Part shown: positions 1 through 10,109 of the stretch, one piece after another | How the letters are laid out: each line of letters begins with the position of its first letter | Numbering within the stretch: position 1 is the first letter of the stretch | Assembly: GCA_016710065.1 (NCBI GenBank) | Contig: JADJLP010000004.1 | Coordinates: forward strand, 105,766-169,765 | Source of the DNA: Candidatus Ideonella esbjergensis | Lineage (GTDB): Bacteria; Pseudomonadota; Gammaproteobacteria; Burkholderiales; Burkholderiaceae_C | DNA length: 64,000 bases | Direction of reading: 5' to 3' | Program-made: the position numbers and the translations under genes | Notes under the pieces: model-generated | Told to the model about the DNA's origin: nothing | Seen by the model: the letters and a program-made list of their open reading frames with translations, nothing else | Database searches by the model: none

Positions 1-86
1 GCCACGGCGCGGGTCTTGAAGAAGCGTGCCGCCCAGAGCCATTTGTCCAGCCGCACCGGGTGTTCGCAGAGTTTGGGTTCGTTCAC
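1..86 (-). CDS. hslR: Hsp15-like S4-domain RNA-binding protein, N-terminal fragment
   Basis: The minus strand from a GTG at 84-86 reads an open frame that runs off the window edge after about 28 codons. It contains the S4-domain opening VRLDKWLWAARFFKTRA, which is characteristic of Hsp15/HslR, a small protein that binds the 50S subunit carrying a stalled nascent chain. It starts 12 nt after the stop of the upstream kinase gene on the same strand, so the two may be cotranscribed. No clear Shine-Dalgarno sequence is visible before the GTG. The product call rests on the motif alone because the rest of the gene lies outside the window. Confidence 0.72.
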   Translation of the reverse strand, partial: MNEPKLCEHPVRLDKWLWAARFFKTRAV

Positions 87-98
87 GGCTGCGGATTG

Positions 99-1508
99 TC
101 ACCGAACCGGGGGCGTGGCCAGTGGCAACCGCACCCGGGCGTCCAACCCGCCCAGTCGGCCCGTCACAACCCGGTTTTCCAGTTCGATCTGACCGCCCAG
201 CGACAGCACGATGTCGTGGCAAATTGCCAACCCCAGGCCGGAGCCACTGTGGGCGTCGCCGGCGGCAAAGGGCTGAAACAGGCGCTGGCGCTGTGCCGGA
301 GCGATACCGGGCCCATCGTCGGCGATGGTCAGTGCGGCGTGGCGGCCATCGGTGAGCAAGGTCATGTGCAAATGGCCGCCGGGCGGGCTGTGGCGAATGG
401 CGTTGTGCAACAGGTTGCGGGTCAGCTCGCGCAAGGCCCACTCATGGCTCAGCACTGGGGCCGGCTGGGTGTGGATCTCGAAGTCGAGTTCGTGCTCGGC
501 AATCAGTGCCGAGGTGTCCAGCGCCACGGCGCGGATCAGCGCGGCCCAGTCGATCACCGTGGTGGGGGTCTGATGGCGCATCTGCTCCACCTTGGCCAGG
601 GCCAGCATCTGGTTGGCCAGGGTGGTGGCGCGGTTGACGGTCTGGCCGATCTCGCGCAGTGCGGTGATGGGCTCCACGTCGCCACGCTGGGCTGACTGAA
701 CCTGAGCCCGCAGCACCGCCAGCGGCGTGCGCAACTGGTGCGAGGTGTCGCGCACGAAGCGCTTCTGGTGCTCCAGCAGATCGCGCAGGCGGCTCATCAA
801 GTGGTTGGTGGCGTCCACCAGGGGCCGTAGCTCACGCGGGGCATCCACGGCAGACAAAGGCGTCAGGTCGCCCTCGGCTCGGGTGCCCAGTTCCCGGCTC
901 AGTTGCTTGACAGGCTGGGTGGCACGGTGCACCACAAACACCACCACCGCCGCGATCAGCAGCACCAGCAGGGCCTCTCGCCACAGCGTATCGACGAGCA
1001 AGCGCCGGGCCAGCGTCTGGCGCAGCTCCAGGGTCTCGGCCACCTGCACCGTGGCCATGCCCTGGCCCCCCGTCCAGGTGACGGGCGTCAGCAGCACGGC
1101 CACGCGCACGGGAACGCCCTGGTAGTCATCGTCATAAAAATCCACCAGAGCAGCGTAAGGCCCCTTGACGGGCAATTGCCCTCGCCAGGCTGGCAGGGCC
1201 TCGAAGCCGGACACGGTCTCACCTTGAAAGCCGGTGACCTTGTAGTACAGCCGGCTGCGGTTGTCGGCCTCGAAAGGCTCCAGCGCCGAGTAAAGCAAGG
1301 TGGATTTCAGGCGCGGCTGGGCGGCTTGGTTCTCCACCTCCAGCAATTCGCCCAGGGCCTTGGCGGTGGCCAGCAGGGTGCGGTCGTAGGCGGTGTCGGC
1401 GGCATGCAGGGCCTGGCGGTATAGCACGGCGGCGTTGACTGCGATGAAGGCCAGCACCGGCAGCAGAATGCCCAGCAACAGCCGTGCGCGCAGCGAGAGC
1501 CGGTTCAC
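99..1508 (-). CDS. tctE: TctE-like sensor histidine kinase
   Basis: A 469-residue membrane histidine kinase. A membrane helix lies at about residues 10-30, a periplasmic sensor region at 31-175, and a second helix at about 178-194. A HAMP-like linker follows, then the H-box DTSHQLRTPL with the likely phosphorylated histidine at 257. The N-box (NLLHNAIRHS), G1 box (DDGPGIAP) and G2 box (GSGLGLAI) are all intact, so it should be active. It overlaps the response regulator gene by 4 nt (ATGA) and the pair is divergent from tctC. By analogy with TctDE of other proteobacteria it probably senses a tricarboxylate or similar carboxylate and controls the adjacent transporter. The ligand is inferred from context only. 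Confidence 0.85.
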   Translation of the reverse strand: MNRLSLRARLLLGILLPVLAFIAVNAAVLYRQALHAADTAYDRTLLATAKALGELLEVENQAAQPRLKSTLLYSALEPFEADNRSRLYYKVTGFQGETVSGFEALPAWRGQLPVKGPYAALVDFYDDDYQGVPVRVAVLLTPVTWTGGQGMATVQVAETLELRQTLARRLLVDTLWREALLVLLIAAVVVFVVHRATQPVKQLSRELGTRAEGDLTPLSAVDAPRELRPLVDATNHLMSRLRDLLEHQKRFVRDTSHQLRTPLAVLRAQVQSAQRGDVEPITALREIGQTVNRATTLANQMLALAKVEQMRHQTPTTVIDWAALIRAVALDTSALIAEHELDFEIHTQPAPVLSHEWALRELTRNLLHNAIRHSPPGGHLHMTLLTDGRHAALTIADDGPGIAPAQRQRLFQPFAAGDAHSGSGLGLAICHDIVLSLGGQIELENRVVTGRLGGLDARVRLPLATPPVR

Positions 1509-2188
1509 GCGGTGGCCTTGAGCAGATAGCCCAGACCCCTGAGGGTGATGAGCTGCGCGCCGGTGGCAGCCAGGCGCTTGCGCAGCCGGTAGGCCACGAC
1601 TTCGACGGCTTCGATCTGCACGTCCGGGTCGCCCGCGAAGACGATCTCGAACAGCCGTTCCTTGGCCACCGCATGGCCGGGCCGCTGCAGCAAGGCCGTG
1701 AGCAGCGCGGCCTCGCGCGGCGTCAGGTCCAACGCCTGGCCAAGGTGGTAGACCACGCCGCTGTCGGGGTCCACCTGCAAGCCGGCAAACGCGGGGGTGT
1801 GGCCGGGGATGGTGCTGCCGTCGGTGCCGCGCCGGCGCGTCAAGGCCCGGATGCGGGCCTCCAGTTCGTCCAGGTCGAAGGGCTTGGGCAAGTAGTCGTC
1901 GGCGCCGGTGTTCAGGCCCACGATGCGGTCCCCAATGGTGCCGCGCGCCGTGATGATCAGCACCGGAGTGTCCAGGCCCTGGGCGCGGGCGCTAGCCAGC
2001 ACCTGCAGGCCGTCGGGGCCAGGCAGGCTCAGGTCCAGCAGCACCACATCGGGCAGGCTGGCCTGCCAGCGGTCGAGTGCACGGTGGCCGTCACCGCAGG
2101 TCACCACACGCATGCCGCGGCGCTCCAGCGTGCGCTGCAACGTGGTTTGCATCGCCGGGTCGTCTTCGATCAACAGCACCTTGGTCAT
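1505..2188 (-). CDS. tctD: TctD-like OmpR-family response regulator
   Basis: A 227-residue response regulator with an N-terminal receiver domain and a C-terminal winged-helix DNA-binding domain. The acidic pocket is at residues 9-10, the phosphoacceptor at Asp52 in VVLLDLSLPG, and the conserved lysine at 102 in YLPKPF. The start at 2188 (MTKVLLIEDD) is preferred over the ATG-like codon 39 nt upstream, because the receiver fold begins directly at this methionine. It lies upstream of the kinase gene in a two-gene operon, and its start faces tctC across a 129-nt intergenic region with repeated GGTAC half-sites. It most likely activates the tctCBA transporter genes when phosphorylated. Confidence 0.85.
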   Translation of the reverse strand: MTKVLLIEDDPAMQTTLQRTLERRGMRVVTCGDGHRALDRWQASLPDVVLLDLSLPGPDGLQVLASARAQGLDTPVLIITARGTIGDRIVGLNTGADDYLPKPFDLDELEARIRALTRRRGTDGSTIPGHTPAFAGLQVDPDSGVVYHLGQALDLTPREAALLTALLQRPGHAVAKERLFEIVFAGDPDVQIEAVEVVAYRLRKRLAATGAQLITLRGLGYLLKATA

Positions 2189-2216
2189 GGGCTTGACCAT
2201 AGCGCAGCCCGGCAGG

Positions 2217-2240
2217 GGTACTGACACTGGTACTTGTACC
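2217..2240. promoter_or_regulatory. Candidate TctD operator
   Basis: In the gap between tctD and tctC, GGTAC occurs at 2217-2221 and again at 2229-2233, followed by the inverted GTACC at 2236-2240. The second copy therefore forms the perfect 12-bp palindrome ggtacttgtacc. Half-sites repeated at 12-bp spacing between a response regulator and its likely target are typical of OmpR-family operators. No binding data exist for this site; the assignment is inference. Confidence 0.4.
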
Positions 2241-2317
2241 GAGGCTCAGGACAGCCAACTGACAGCCTGAACTCGCAACATCCAGCCACCTCAACGCTCA
2301 TCAGCCGGAGACACCCC

Positions 2318-3277
2318 ATGCGTCGTGACACCTTCCTCAAATCCATGCTGGCCGCTGCCGCCAGCGCCGGCCTGCCGCTGTCGGCGTTGGCCGCCGCCAA
2401 CCTGAAGATGATGATTCCCGCCAACCCTGGGGGTGGCTGGGACACCACCGGGCGTGCCGTGGGCAAGGCGCTGCAGGACGCCGGTGTGGCTGCGTCGGTG
2501 AGCTACGAAAACAAGGGTGGCGCGGCCGGTGCGCTGGGCCTGGCGCAGTTCGTCAACGCCAGCAAGGGCGACCCGAACGCACTGATGGTGATGGGCGCGG
2601 TGATGCTGGGCGGCATCATCACCGGCAAGCCGCCGGTGACGTTGTCGCAGGCCACACCCATCGCCCGCCTGACCAGTGAATACAACGTCTTTGTGCTGCC
2701 GTCCAACTCACCCTTCAAGACCATGAAGGACGTGATCGAGGCGATGAAGAAAGACCCGGGCAGCGTCAAGTGGGGCGGCGGCTCGCGTGGTTCCACAGAG
2801 CACGTGGCGGCGGCGATGATCGCCCGCGAGGTCGGGGTGGATGCCGCCAAGATCAACTACGTGCCGTTCCGCGGCGGTGGTGAGGCTGTGGCGGCCATCC
2901 TGGGTGGCAATGTCAGCGTGGGCGGCAGCGGCTACAGCGAGTTCGCCCAGTACATCGAGGCCGGCAAGATGCTGCCCATCGCGGTCACCTCGCCGGCGCG
3001 ACTGAAGGGCCTGAACGTGCCCACACTGAAAGAGCTGGGCGTCAACGTCGAGATCGGCAACTGGCGCGGCGTCTATGGCGCACCCGGCATCACGCCAGCG
3101 CAAATCAAGGCGCTGACCGACATGGTGCTCGCGGCCACCAAGTCCAAGGCCTGGGCCGAGGCCATGGACAAGAACGGCTGGACGCCGGCCCTGTTGACCG
3201 GGCCAGCCTTCGCCGATTTCGTTGACCGCGAATTCGCCAGCCTGCGTGCGGTGATGGTCAAGTCGGGAATGATCTGA
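2318..3277 (+). CDS. tctC: Tripartite tricarboxylate transporter substrate-binding protein
   Basis: A periplasmic binding protein of the TctC/Bug family, 319 residues from the ATG at 2318, which has the purine-rich sequence ccggag 7 nt upstream. The first 27 residues form a signal peptide: charged MRR, a hydrophobic stretch, then an ALAAA cleavage region. The mature part opens with MMIPANPGGGWDTTGRAVG, the family signature that closes over a carboxylate ligand. It is the first gene of tctC-tctB-tctA and should deliver substrate to the TctAB membrane complex. The substrate could be citrate, another tricarboxylate or an aromatic carboxylate; the sequence does not decide. An intrinsic terminator follows it, so its mRNA is probably more abundant than that of the membrane genes. 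Confidence 0.9.
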   Translation: MRRDTFLKSMLAAAASAGLPLSALAAANLKMMIPANPGGGWDTTGRAVGKALQDAGVAASVSYENKGGAAGALGLAQFVNASKGDPNALMVMGAVMLGGIITGKPPVTLSQATPIARLTSEYNVFVLPSNSPFKTMKDVIEAMKKDPGSVKWGGGSRGSTEHVAAAMIAREVGVDAAKINYVPFRGGGEAVAAILGGNVSVGGSGYSEFAQYIEAGKMLPIAVTSPARLKGLNVPTLKELGVNVEIGNWRGVYGAPGITPAQIKALTDMVLAATKSKAWAEAMDKNGWTPALLTGPAFADFVDREFASLRAVMVKSGMI

Positions 3278-3302
3278 GCCTCGCTCCCAAGTGAGGTTGG
3301 AT

Positions 3303-3334
3303 GGGTTGGTGCTGGGTGCACCAGCCCTTTTTTT
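3303..3334 (+). terminator. Intrinsic terminator between tctC and tctB
   Basis: A 10-bp stem pairs gggttggtgc at 3303-3312 with gcaccagccc at 3318-3327 (one G-U pair). It has a 5-nt loop and is followed directly by seven T residues at 3328-3334. It lies 26 nt after the tctC stop and 34 nt before the tctB start. This is a textbook rho-independent terminator inside an apparent operon. Confidence 0.88.
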
Positions 3335-3367
3335 CAGGCCGTGGCGCACGGCAGAGCTGGGGTGAAC

Positions 3368-3889
3368 ATGGGCAAGCCAGAACGGGAACAGGCCTTGGTG
3401 CTGCACCAGACCGCCATCGGCGTGGGTGTGCTGTTGGTGGGCGTGGCAATGGCCTGGGGTGCCACCGACATTTCATCGGTGGCAGGGTACGCCGGCGTGG
3501 GGCCCAACTTCATGCCCTGGCTGGTGGCGGTGGTGCTGGTGGTGTGCGGCCTGTGGCTGGTGTGGGAGGCTCGCACCGGTGGCTACCGCCTGGCCGAAGC
3601 CGGCTCGGGCGCCGAGCGCGGCGACTGGCCCGCGCTGCTGTGGGTGTCGGCCGGTGTGCTGCTGAATGCGGCGCTGATCACCACCGTGGGCTTCGTGCTC
3701 AGTTGCGGCCTGTGCTACGTGCTGGCGGTGCGCGGTTTGCGCTTGTCTGAGGGGCAGGCCGGAGGCGGCCTGCGCGGCGCTTTGAGGGATGGTGGCGTGG
3801 GCCTGGCCATCGCCGCGCCGGTGTACTGGATGTTCACCAAGCTGCTGGCCATCAACCTGCCGGGCCTGACCGGCACTGGCTGGCTCTGA
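3368..3889 (+). CDS. tctB: Tripartite tricarboxylate transporter small permease TctB
   Basis: A 173-residue small membrane subunit with four predicted hydrophobic helices, the usual TctB architecture. The start at 3368 (MGKPEREQA) is an ATG, preferred over the in-frame GTG at 3341, which lies only a few bases after the T-run of the terminator. TctB forms the membrane complex with TctA and is needed for uptake of the ligand delivered by TctC. It lies 35 nt before tctA on the same strand. Sequence conservation in this family is weak, so the call rests on topology, length and position between tctC and tctA. Confidence 0.85.
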   Translation: MGKPEREQALVLHQTAIGVGVLLVGVAMAWGATDISSVAGYAGVGPNFMPWLVAVVLVVCGLWLVWEARTGGYRLAEAGSGAERGDWPALLWVSAGVLLNAALITTVGFVLSCGLCYVLAVRGLRLSEGQAGGGLRGALRDGGVGLAIAAPVYWMFTKLLAINLPGLTGTGWL

Positions 3890-3924
3890 CACCGCGCGAA
3901 CACGGACGCACAAGGACGCACACC

Positions 3925-5415
3925 ATGGATATTTGGCAACAACTGCTGGGCGGCTTTGCCACCGCAGGCACCCCCATCAACCTGATGTGGGCCTTTGTGG
4001 GCTGCGTCATCGGCACCGGCATCGGCGTGCTGCCCGGCCTTGGGCCGGCGGTGACCGTGGCCATGCTATTGCCAATCACTGCACAGGTGGAGCCCACCGC
4101 GTCGATGATCTTTTTTGCCGGCATCTACTACGGCGCGATGTATGGCGGCTCCACCACCTCCATCCTGCTCAACACACCCGGCGAGACCGGCACCATGGTG
4201 ACGGCGCTGGAGGGCTTCAAGATGGCCAAGAGCGGGCGTGCCGGTGCGGCTCTGGCCACCTCGGCCATAGGCTCTTTTGTGGCCGGCAGCATCGCCACCG
4301 TGCTGGTCACCCTGTTCGCGCCCATCGTGGCCGATTTCGCCGTCAAGCTGGGCCCGCCCGAGTACTTCTGCCTCATGCTGCTGGCCTTCACCACGGTGAG
4401 TGCGGTGCTGGGGGCCAGTGCCTTGCGCGGCATCACCGCCTTGTTCATCGGGCTGGCGGTGGGCCTGATCGGCCTGGACCAGATCACCGGCACGGTGCGC
4501 TACACCGGCGGCGTGCCCGAGTTCATGGACGGCATCGAGGTGGTGCTGATCGCAGTGGGCCTGTTCGCCGTCGGCGAGGCGCTCTACAACGCGCTGTATG
4601 AAGGGCGCAGCGAAAGCTCGCTCAACACCACCGGCAAGGTGCACATGACCCGGCTGGAGTGGCAGCGCTCGTGGCCGGCCTGGCTGCGTGGCACCTTCAT
4701 CGGTTTTCCTTTCGGCACTTTGCCGGCGGGTGGCTCGGAGATTCCCACCTTCATCAGCTATGCCACCGAGCGCCGGCTGTCCAAGCACCGGGACGAGTTC
4801 GGTACCGTGGGTGCCATTGAGGGCGTGGCGGGGCCGGAGGCCGCCAACAACGCTGCAGTGACGGCCACCCTGGTGCCGTTGCTGACGCTGGGCATTCCCA
4901 CCTCGGTGACGGCTGCCATCTTGCTGTCGGCGCTGTCGAACTACGGCATCCAGGCTGGCCCGCAGTTGTTCACCACCTCTTCGGCCCTGGTCTGGGCGCT
5001 GATTGCCTCGCTCTACATCGGCAACGTGATGCTGCTGGTGCTGAACCTGCCTCTTGTGGGTTTGTGGGTCAAGCTGCTGAAGATCCCGCGCCCGCAGCTC
5101 TACGCCGGCATCATGATCTTCGCCACGGTGGGTGTTTACGGCATGCGCCAGAGCAGCTTCGATCTGTTCCTGATGTATGGCGTGGGCTTGGCGGGCGTGC
5201 TGATGAGGCGCTTCCACTTTCCCACCGCTCCGGTGATCGTGGGCATGATCCTGGGGCCCATGGCCGAGGCGCAGATGCGCAATGCCCTGTCCATAGGCGA
5301 GGGCAAGTGGGGTGTGTTCGTCGAACGCCCCATGTCGGTGGTGCTGCTGGCTTGCGTGGCCAGCATTCTGCTGTTGCCGCGGCTGCTGCGGCTGGCGCGC
5401 CGCCTGGCCGCCTGA
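3925..5415 (+). CDS. tctA: Tripartite tricarboxylate transporter large permease TctA
   Basis: A 496-residue, highly hydrophobic protein with the 10-12 helices expected of TctA. The family motifs [17 protein letters not shown] near residues 31-47 and [16 protein letters not shown] near residue 72 are intact, as is the later repeat-related segment [17 protein letters not shown]. It forms the solute channel in the inner membrane and uses an ion gradient. It closes the tctCBA operon; the next gene, hemH, is convergent 43 nt downstream. There is no obvious strong terminator in that short gap, although gggcgcgccc forms a small palindrome. Confidence 0.92.
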   Translation: MDIWQQLLGGFATAGTPINLMWAFVGCVIGTGIGVLPGLGPAVTVAMLLPITAQVEPTASMIFFAGIYYGAMYGGSTTSILLNTPGETGTMVTALEGFKMAKSGRAGAALATSAIGSFVAGSIATVLVTLFAPIVADFAVKLGPPEYFCLMLLAFTTVSAVLGASALRGITALFIGLAVGLIGLDQITGTVRYTGGVPEFMDGIEVVLIAVGLFAVGEALYNALYEGRSESSLNTTGKVHMTRLEWQRSWPAWLRGTFIGFPFGTLPAGGSEIPTFISYATERRLSKHRDEFGTVGAIEGVAGPEAANNAAVTATLVPLLTLGIPTSVTAAILLSALSNYGIQAGPQLFTTSSALVWALIASLYIGNVMLLVLNLPLVGLWVKLLKIPRPQLYAGIMIFATVGVYGMRQSSFDLFLMYGVGLAGVLMRRFHFPTAPVIVGMILGPMAEAQMRNALSIGEGKWGVFVERPMSVVLLACVASILLLPRLLRLARRLAA

Positions 5416-5457
5416 GAGGCCGAGGGCGCGCCCGCCCGCGCTGGGCCGTGGATGGTT

Positions 5458-6543
5458 TCAGGCCTTGGCGCCGATGGCCAGGGCGCGCTGGCGTGTGGCC
5501 GCCAGGTCGGCGGCGGCCTCGGCTTCGGGCCAGCCACCCAGGTGGCGCAGCGCCAGCGAGGCCAGGGCCTGCATGCCCTCGTGCGAGTCGTTCAGGCAGG
5601 CGATGTAGTGGTAGGCCTCGCCGCCGGCATGCAGAAAGGTCTCGCGGCCCTCCTGGGCGATTTCCTCCAGCGTTTCCAGGCAGTCGGCGGCAAAGCCGGG
5701 GCAGATCACGTCCACCCGCTTCACGCCGCGCGCAGCCAGGGCCTTGAGTGTGGGCTCGGTGGCGGGCTCCAGCCACTTGGCCTTGCCAAAGCGGCTCTGG
5801 AAGCTGACCTGGTATTCGTCGGGGCGCAGTTCCAGCGCCTCGGCCAGCAGGCGTGCCGTCTTGTGGCACTGGCAGTGGTAAGGGTCGCCCAGGTGCAGTG
5901 TGCGTTCGGGCATGCCGTGAAAGCTCATCACCAACATGGGGCTGCGGCCTTCGCGTTGCCAATGGCCGCGCACGCTGTGGGCCAGAGCGTTGATGTGGCC
6001 GGGGTCGTCGTGGTACTGCTGGATGAAGCGGAACTCTGGCACGCGCCGGGCCTGCATGCCCCAGGCGGCCACGGCATCGAAGGTGCTGGCGGTGGTGGCG
6101 CCAGAGTACTGCGGGTAAGCTGGCAGCACCAGGATGCGCTCCACCCCCTGGGCACGCAAGGCATCGAGTGCCTGGGCGATGGAGGGTTGGCCGTAGCGCA
6201 TGGCCGGCAGCACGATGACCTGGGCACCGCGCTCGCCCAGATAGCCCTGCAGCAGGGCGGCCTGGCGCTTCGTCCAGACCAGCAACGGCGAGCCTTCGGG
6301 TGTCCATACCGTGGCGTACTTGGCGGCCGACTTGGCCGGCCTGGTGCGCAGGATGATGCCGTGCAGGATGAGCTTCCAGACCAGCGCCGGGATCTCCACC
6401 ACGCGCGGGTCGCTCAGGAACTCGGCCAGGTAGCGGCGCAGCGCGGCCGGGGTAGGGGCATCTGGCGTGCCCAGGTTGGCCAACAACACGCCCGTGCGCG
6501 AGGCCCGACCATGCGCGTGGGCAGGTTCTGTCTTGAAGGTCAT
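5458..6543 (-). CDS. hemH: Ferrochelatase
   Basis: A 361-residue ferrochelatase that inserts Fe2+ into protoporphyrin IX in the last step of haem synthesis. The start at 6543 (MTFKTEP) is chosen because the conserved GVLLANLGTPDAPTP opening follows 18 residues later; the longer upstream frame is low-complexity. The active-site histidine lies in SFHGMPER, and the conserved acidic segment GFAADCLETLEEI carries the second catalytic region. QCHKTARLL and FQSRFGKAKW are further family blocks. The gene lies downstream of the cyclase-FHA gene on the same strand with a 34-nt gap, so it may be cotranscribed with it. All motifs are intact. Confidence 0.93.
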   Translation of the reverse strand: MTFKTEPAHAHGRASRTGVLLANLGTPDAPTPAALRRYLAEFLSDPRVVEIPALVWKLILHGIILRTRPAKSAAKYATVWTPEGSPLLVWTKRQAALLQGYLGERGAQVIVLPAMRYGQPSIAQALDALRAQGVERILVLPAYPQYSGATTASTFDAVAAWGMQARRVPEFRFIQQYHDDPGHINALAHSVRGHWQREGRSPMLVMSFHGMPERTLHLGDPYHCQCHKTARLLAEALELRPDEYQVSFQSRFGKAKWLEPATEPTLKALAARGVKRVDVICPGFAADCLETLEEIAQEGRETFLHAGGEAYHYIACLNDSHEGMQALASLALRHLGGWPEAEAAADLAATRQRALAIGAKA

Positions 6544-6577
6544 GGTGGGGGGGCGGGCAGGGGAACTGCCCGCAATC

Positions 6578-7507
6578 TCAGCCGCCGGTTTGCAGCACGG
6601 TGAAGGTGAGTATGGGCGTTTTGGGGTTGGTGGGCGGCCCGCCCAAACCCAGGGCGCCGGTGCCATGCAGGGTGCAGGCGGCGCGGCGCAGGCTGATCAC
6701 GCCCTCGTCGCCGGCAAAGCGTACAAAGGTGCCATTGATGCTCAGATCGGTCAGTTGCAGCGAGCCGCCCATCAGGTCGATGCGGGCATGGGCACGCGAT
6801 ACCCGGGCGTCATCAATGCGGAATGAGCAGGTGGTACTGCGGCCCAGGATCAGTGGCAATTGGCTGCGCTCGAAGGCCTGCGCATTGCCGTTCCACCCCA
6901 GCCGCAAGCCGCCGGGCTCGTTGATGCCCATGCGCGATTCGAGCTGGGTGGACGCGGTGTCGGCATCGCGGCCGGCCAGTAGGTAAACGTCCACCGGCTC
7001 CACTCGGCCGCGCAGGTGCACTTTGTCGAGGTGTCGCAGCCGGGTGCGGGCCTCCCACGGCAGTTCGTCGTAGACCTCGCGGGTGATGAGCGTCTCGTTA
7101 TCGCCGGCGTGGTCGAGCAGGCGGGCCGCCACGTTGACGGCATCGCCAAAGCAATCGCCACCCACTTCCACCACCTCGCCGCTGGCTACGGCCACTTGCA
7201 ATTGCAGGCGGGCGGCCGGGTCAGCGCCCTGGCTGTGGCCGGTGGGTGCCCAGGCCGAATCCTGGCTGAGCGTCTCGTGCATTTCGATGGCCGCCATCAC
7301 GGCCGACCGCACGGTGGGAAACACCGCCATGAGGCCATCACCCAAGGTCTTGACCAGTTGGCCACCCACGGCTGGTACCCGGCGTGCCAGGGCCGTGATG
7401 GACCGGGTGACCAGCGTGGTGGCCTGGGCATTGCCCAGCGTCTCGTAGAGCGCTGTGCTGCCACGCAGGTCAGCAAAGAGGACGACGCGTCGTTTGATGG
7501 TTGCCAT
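6578..7507 (-). CDS. Class III adenylate/guanylate cyclase with C-terminal FHA domain
   Basis: A 309-residue cytoplasmic protein. Residues 1-190 are a class III nucleotide cyclase domain. The first metal-binding aspartate is Asp13 in LFADLRGS, the second is Asp57 in KTLGDG, and Lys53 in the same motif is of the purine-selecting type. The transition-state Asn and Arg lie in FGDAVNVAARL. Residues about 210-300 form a forkhead-associated domain with GRS, SRAHARI and the LSINGTFV loop, which would bind phosphothreonine peptides. Catalytic residues appear complete, so it should make cAMP or cGMP under control of a phosphorylated partner. It lies between hemH and rpoD on the same strand. The partner kinase and the nucleotide product are unknown. 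Confidence 0.82.
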   Translation of the reverse strand: MATIKRRVVLFADLRGSTALYETLGNAQATTLVTRSITALARRVPAVGGQLVKTLGDGLMAVFPTVRSAVMAAIEMHETLSQDSAWAPTGHSQGADPAARLQLQVAVASGEVVEVGGDCFGDAVNVAARLLDHAGDNETLITREVYDELPWEARTRLRHLDKVHLRGRVEPVDVYLLAGRDADTASTQLESRMGINEPGGLRLGWNGNAQAFERSQLPLILGRSTTCSFRIDDARVSRAHARIDLMGGSLQLTDLSINGTFVRFAGDEGVISLRRAACTLHGTGALGLGGPPTNPKTPILTFTVLQTGG

Positions 7508-7548
7508 GCGTCACGAGTGTAGCGCGGGGAAAACCGATGAGGCAGCCA

Positions 7549-9828
<2,280 letters not shown>

Positions 9829-10097
9829 GCAAGTTCTCGGTGAATGATTCCCAGTGGCGCCCCGCTATCGGCCTCGATGACGCTTACTCAAGCCAGTGCC
9901 AGCCGCGTACTGCAACGACTGTGCTCACTCGCGAAGATGAAGCGCGCCGCGGCAATGAAGGCCGCAACCGCAGGGCGGGCAAGATAGCGTGAACCGTTTG
10001 TATGCAGCCCTTGCGGGGTGGTTGGCCTGGTGGTTGCCCGTGTCGCGGGTGGCCGGGTCCGGAGGTGCTGCTGTCACTCTTGCCGCTGAAGGGGCGG

Positions 10098-10103
10098 ATT
10101 ATA
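10098..10103 (-). promoter_or_regulatory. Perfect -10 box between dnaG and rpoD
   Basis: The minus strand reads TATAAT within ggTATAATcc at 10103-10098, just downstream of the dnaG stop codon. No good -35 box is seen at 17 bp spacing. A transcript from here would carry an rpoD leader of about 260 nt (9829-10090). In that leader I see no riboswitch or other recognisable element. It gives rpoD its own promoter apart from dnaG read-through. Confidence 0.5.
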
Positions 10104-10109
10104 CCCAGA

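Noticed and set aside
5416..5457. Terminator between tctA and hemH
   Set aside because: Only a short GC palindrome without a T-run is present, too weak to call.
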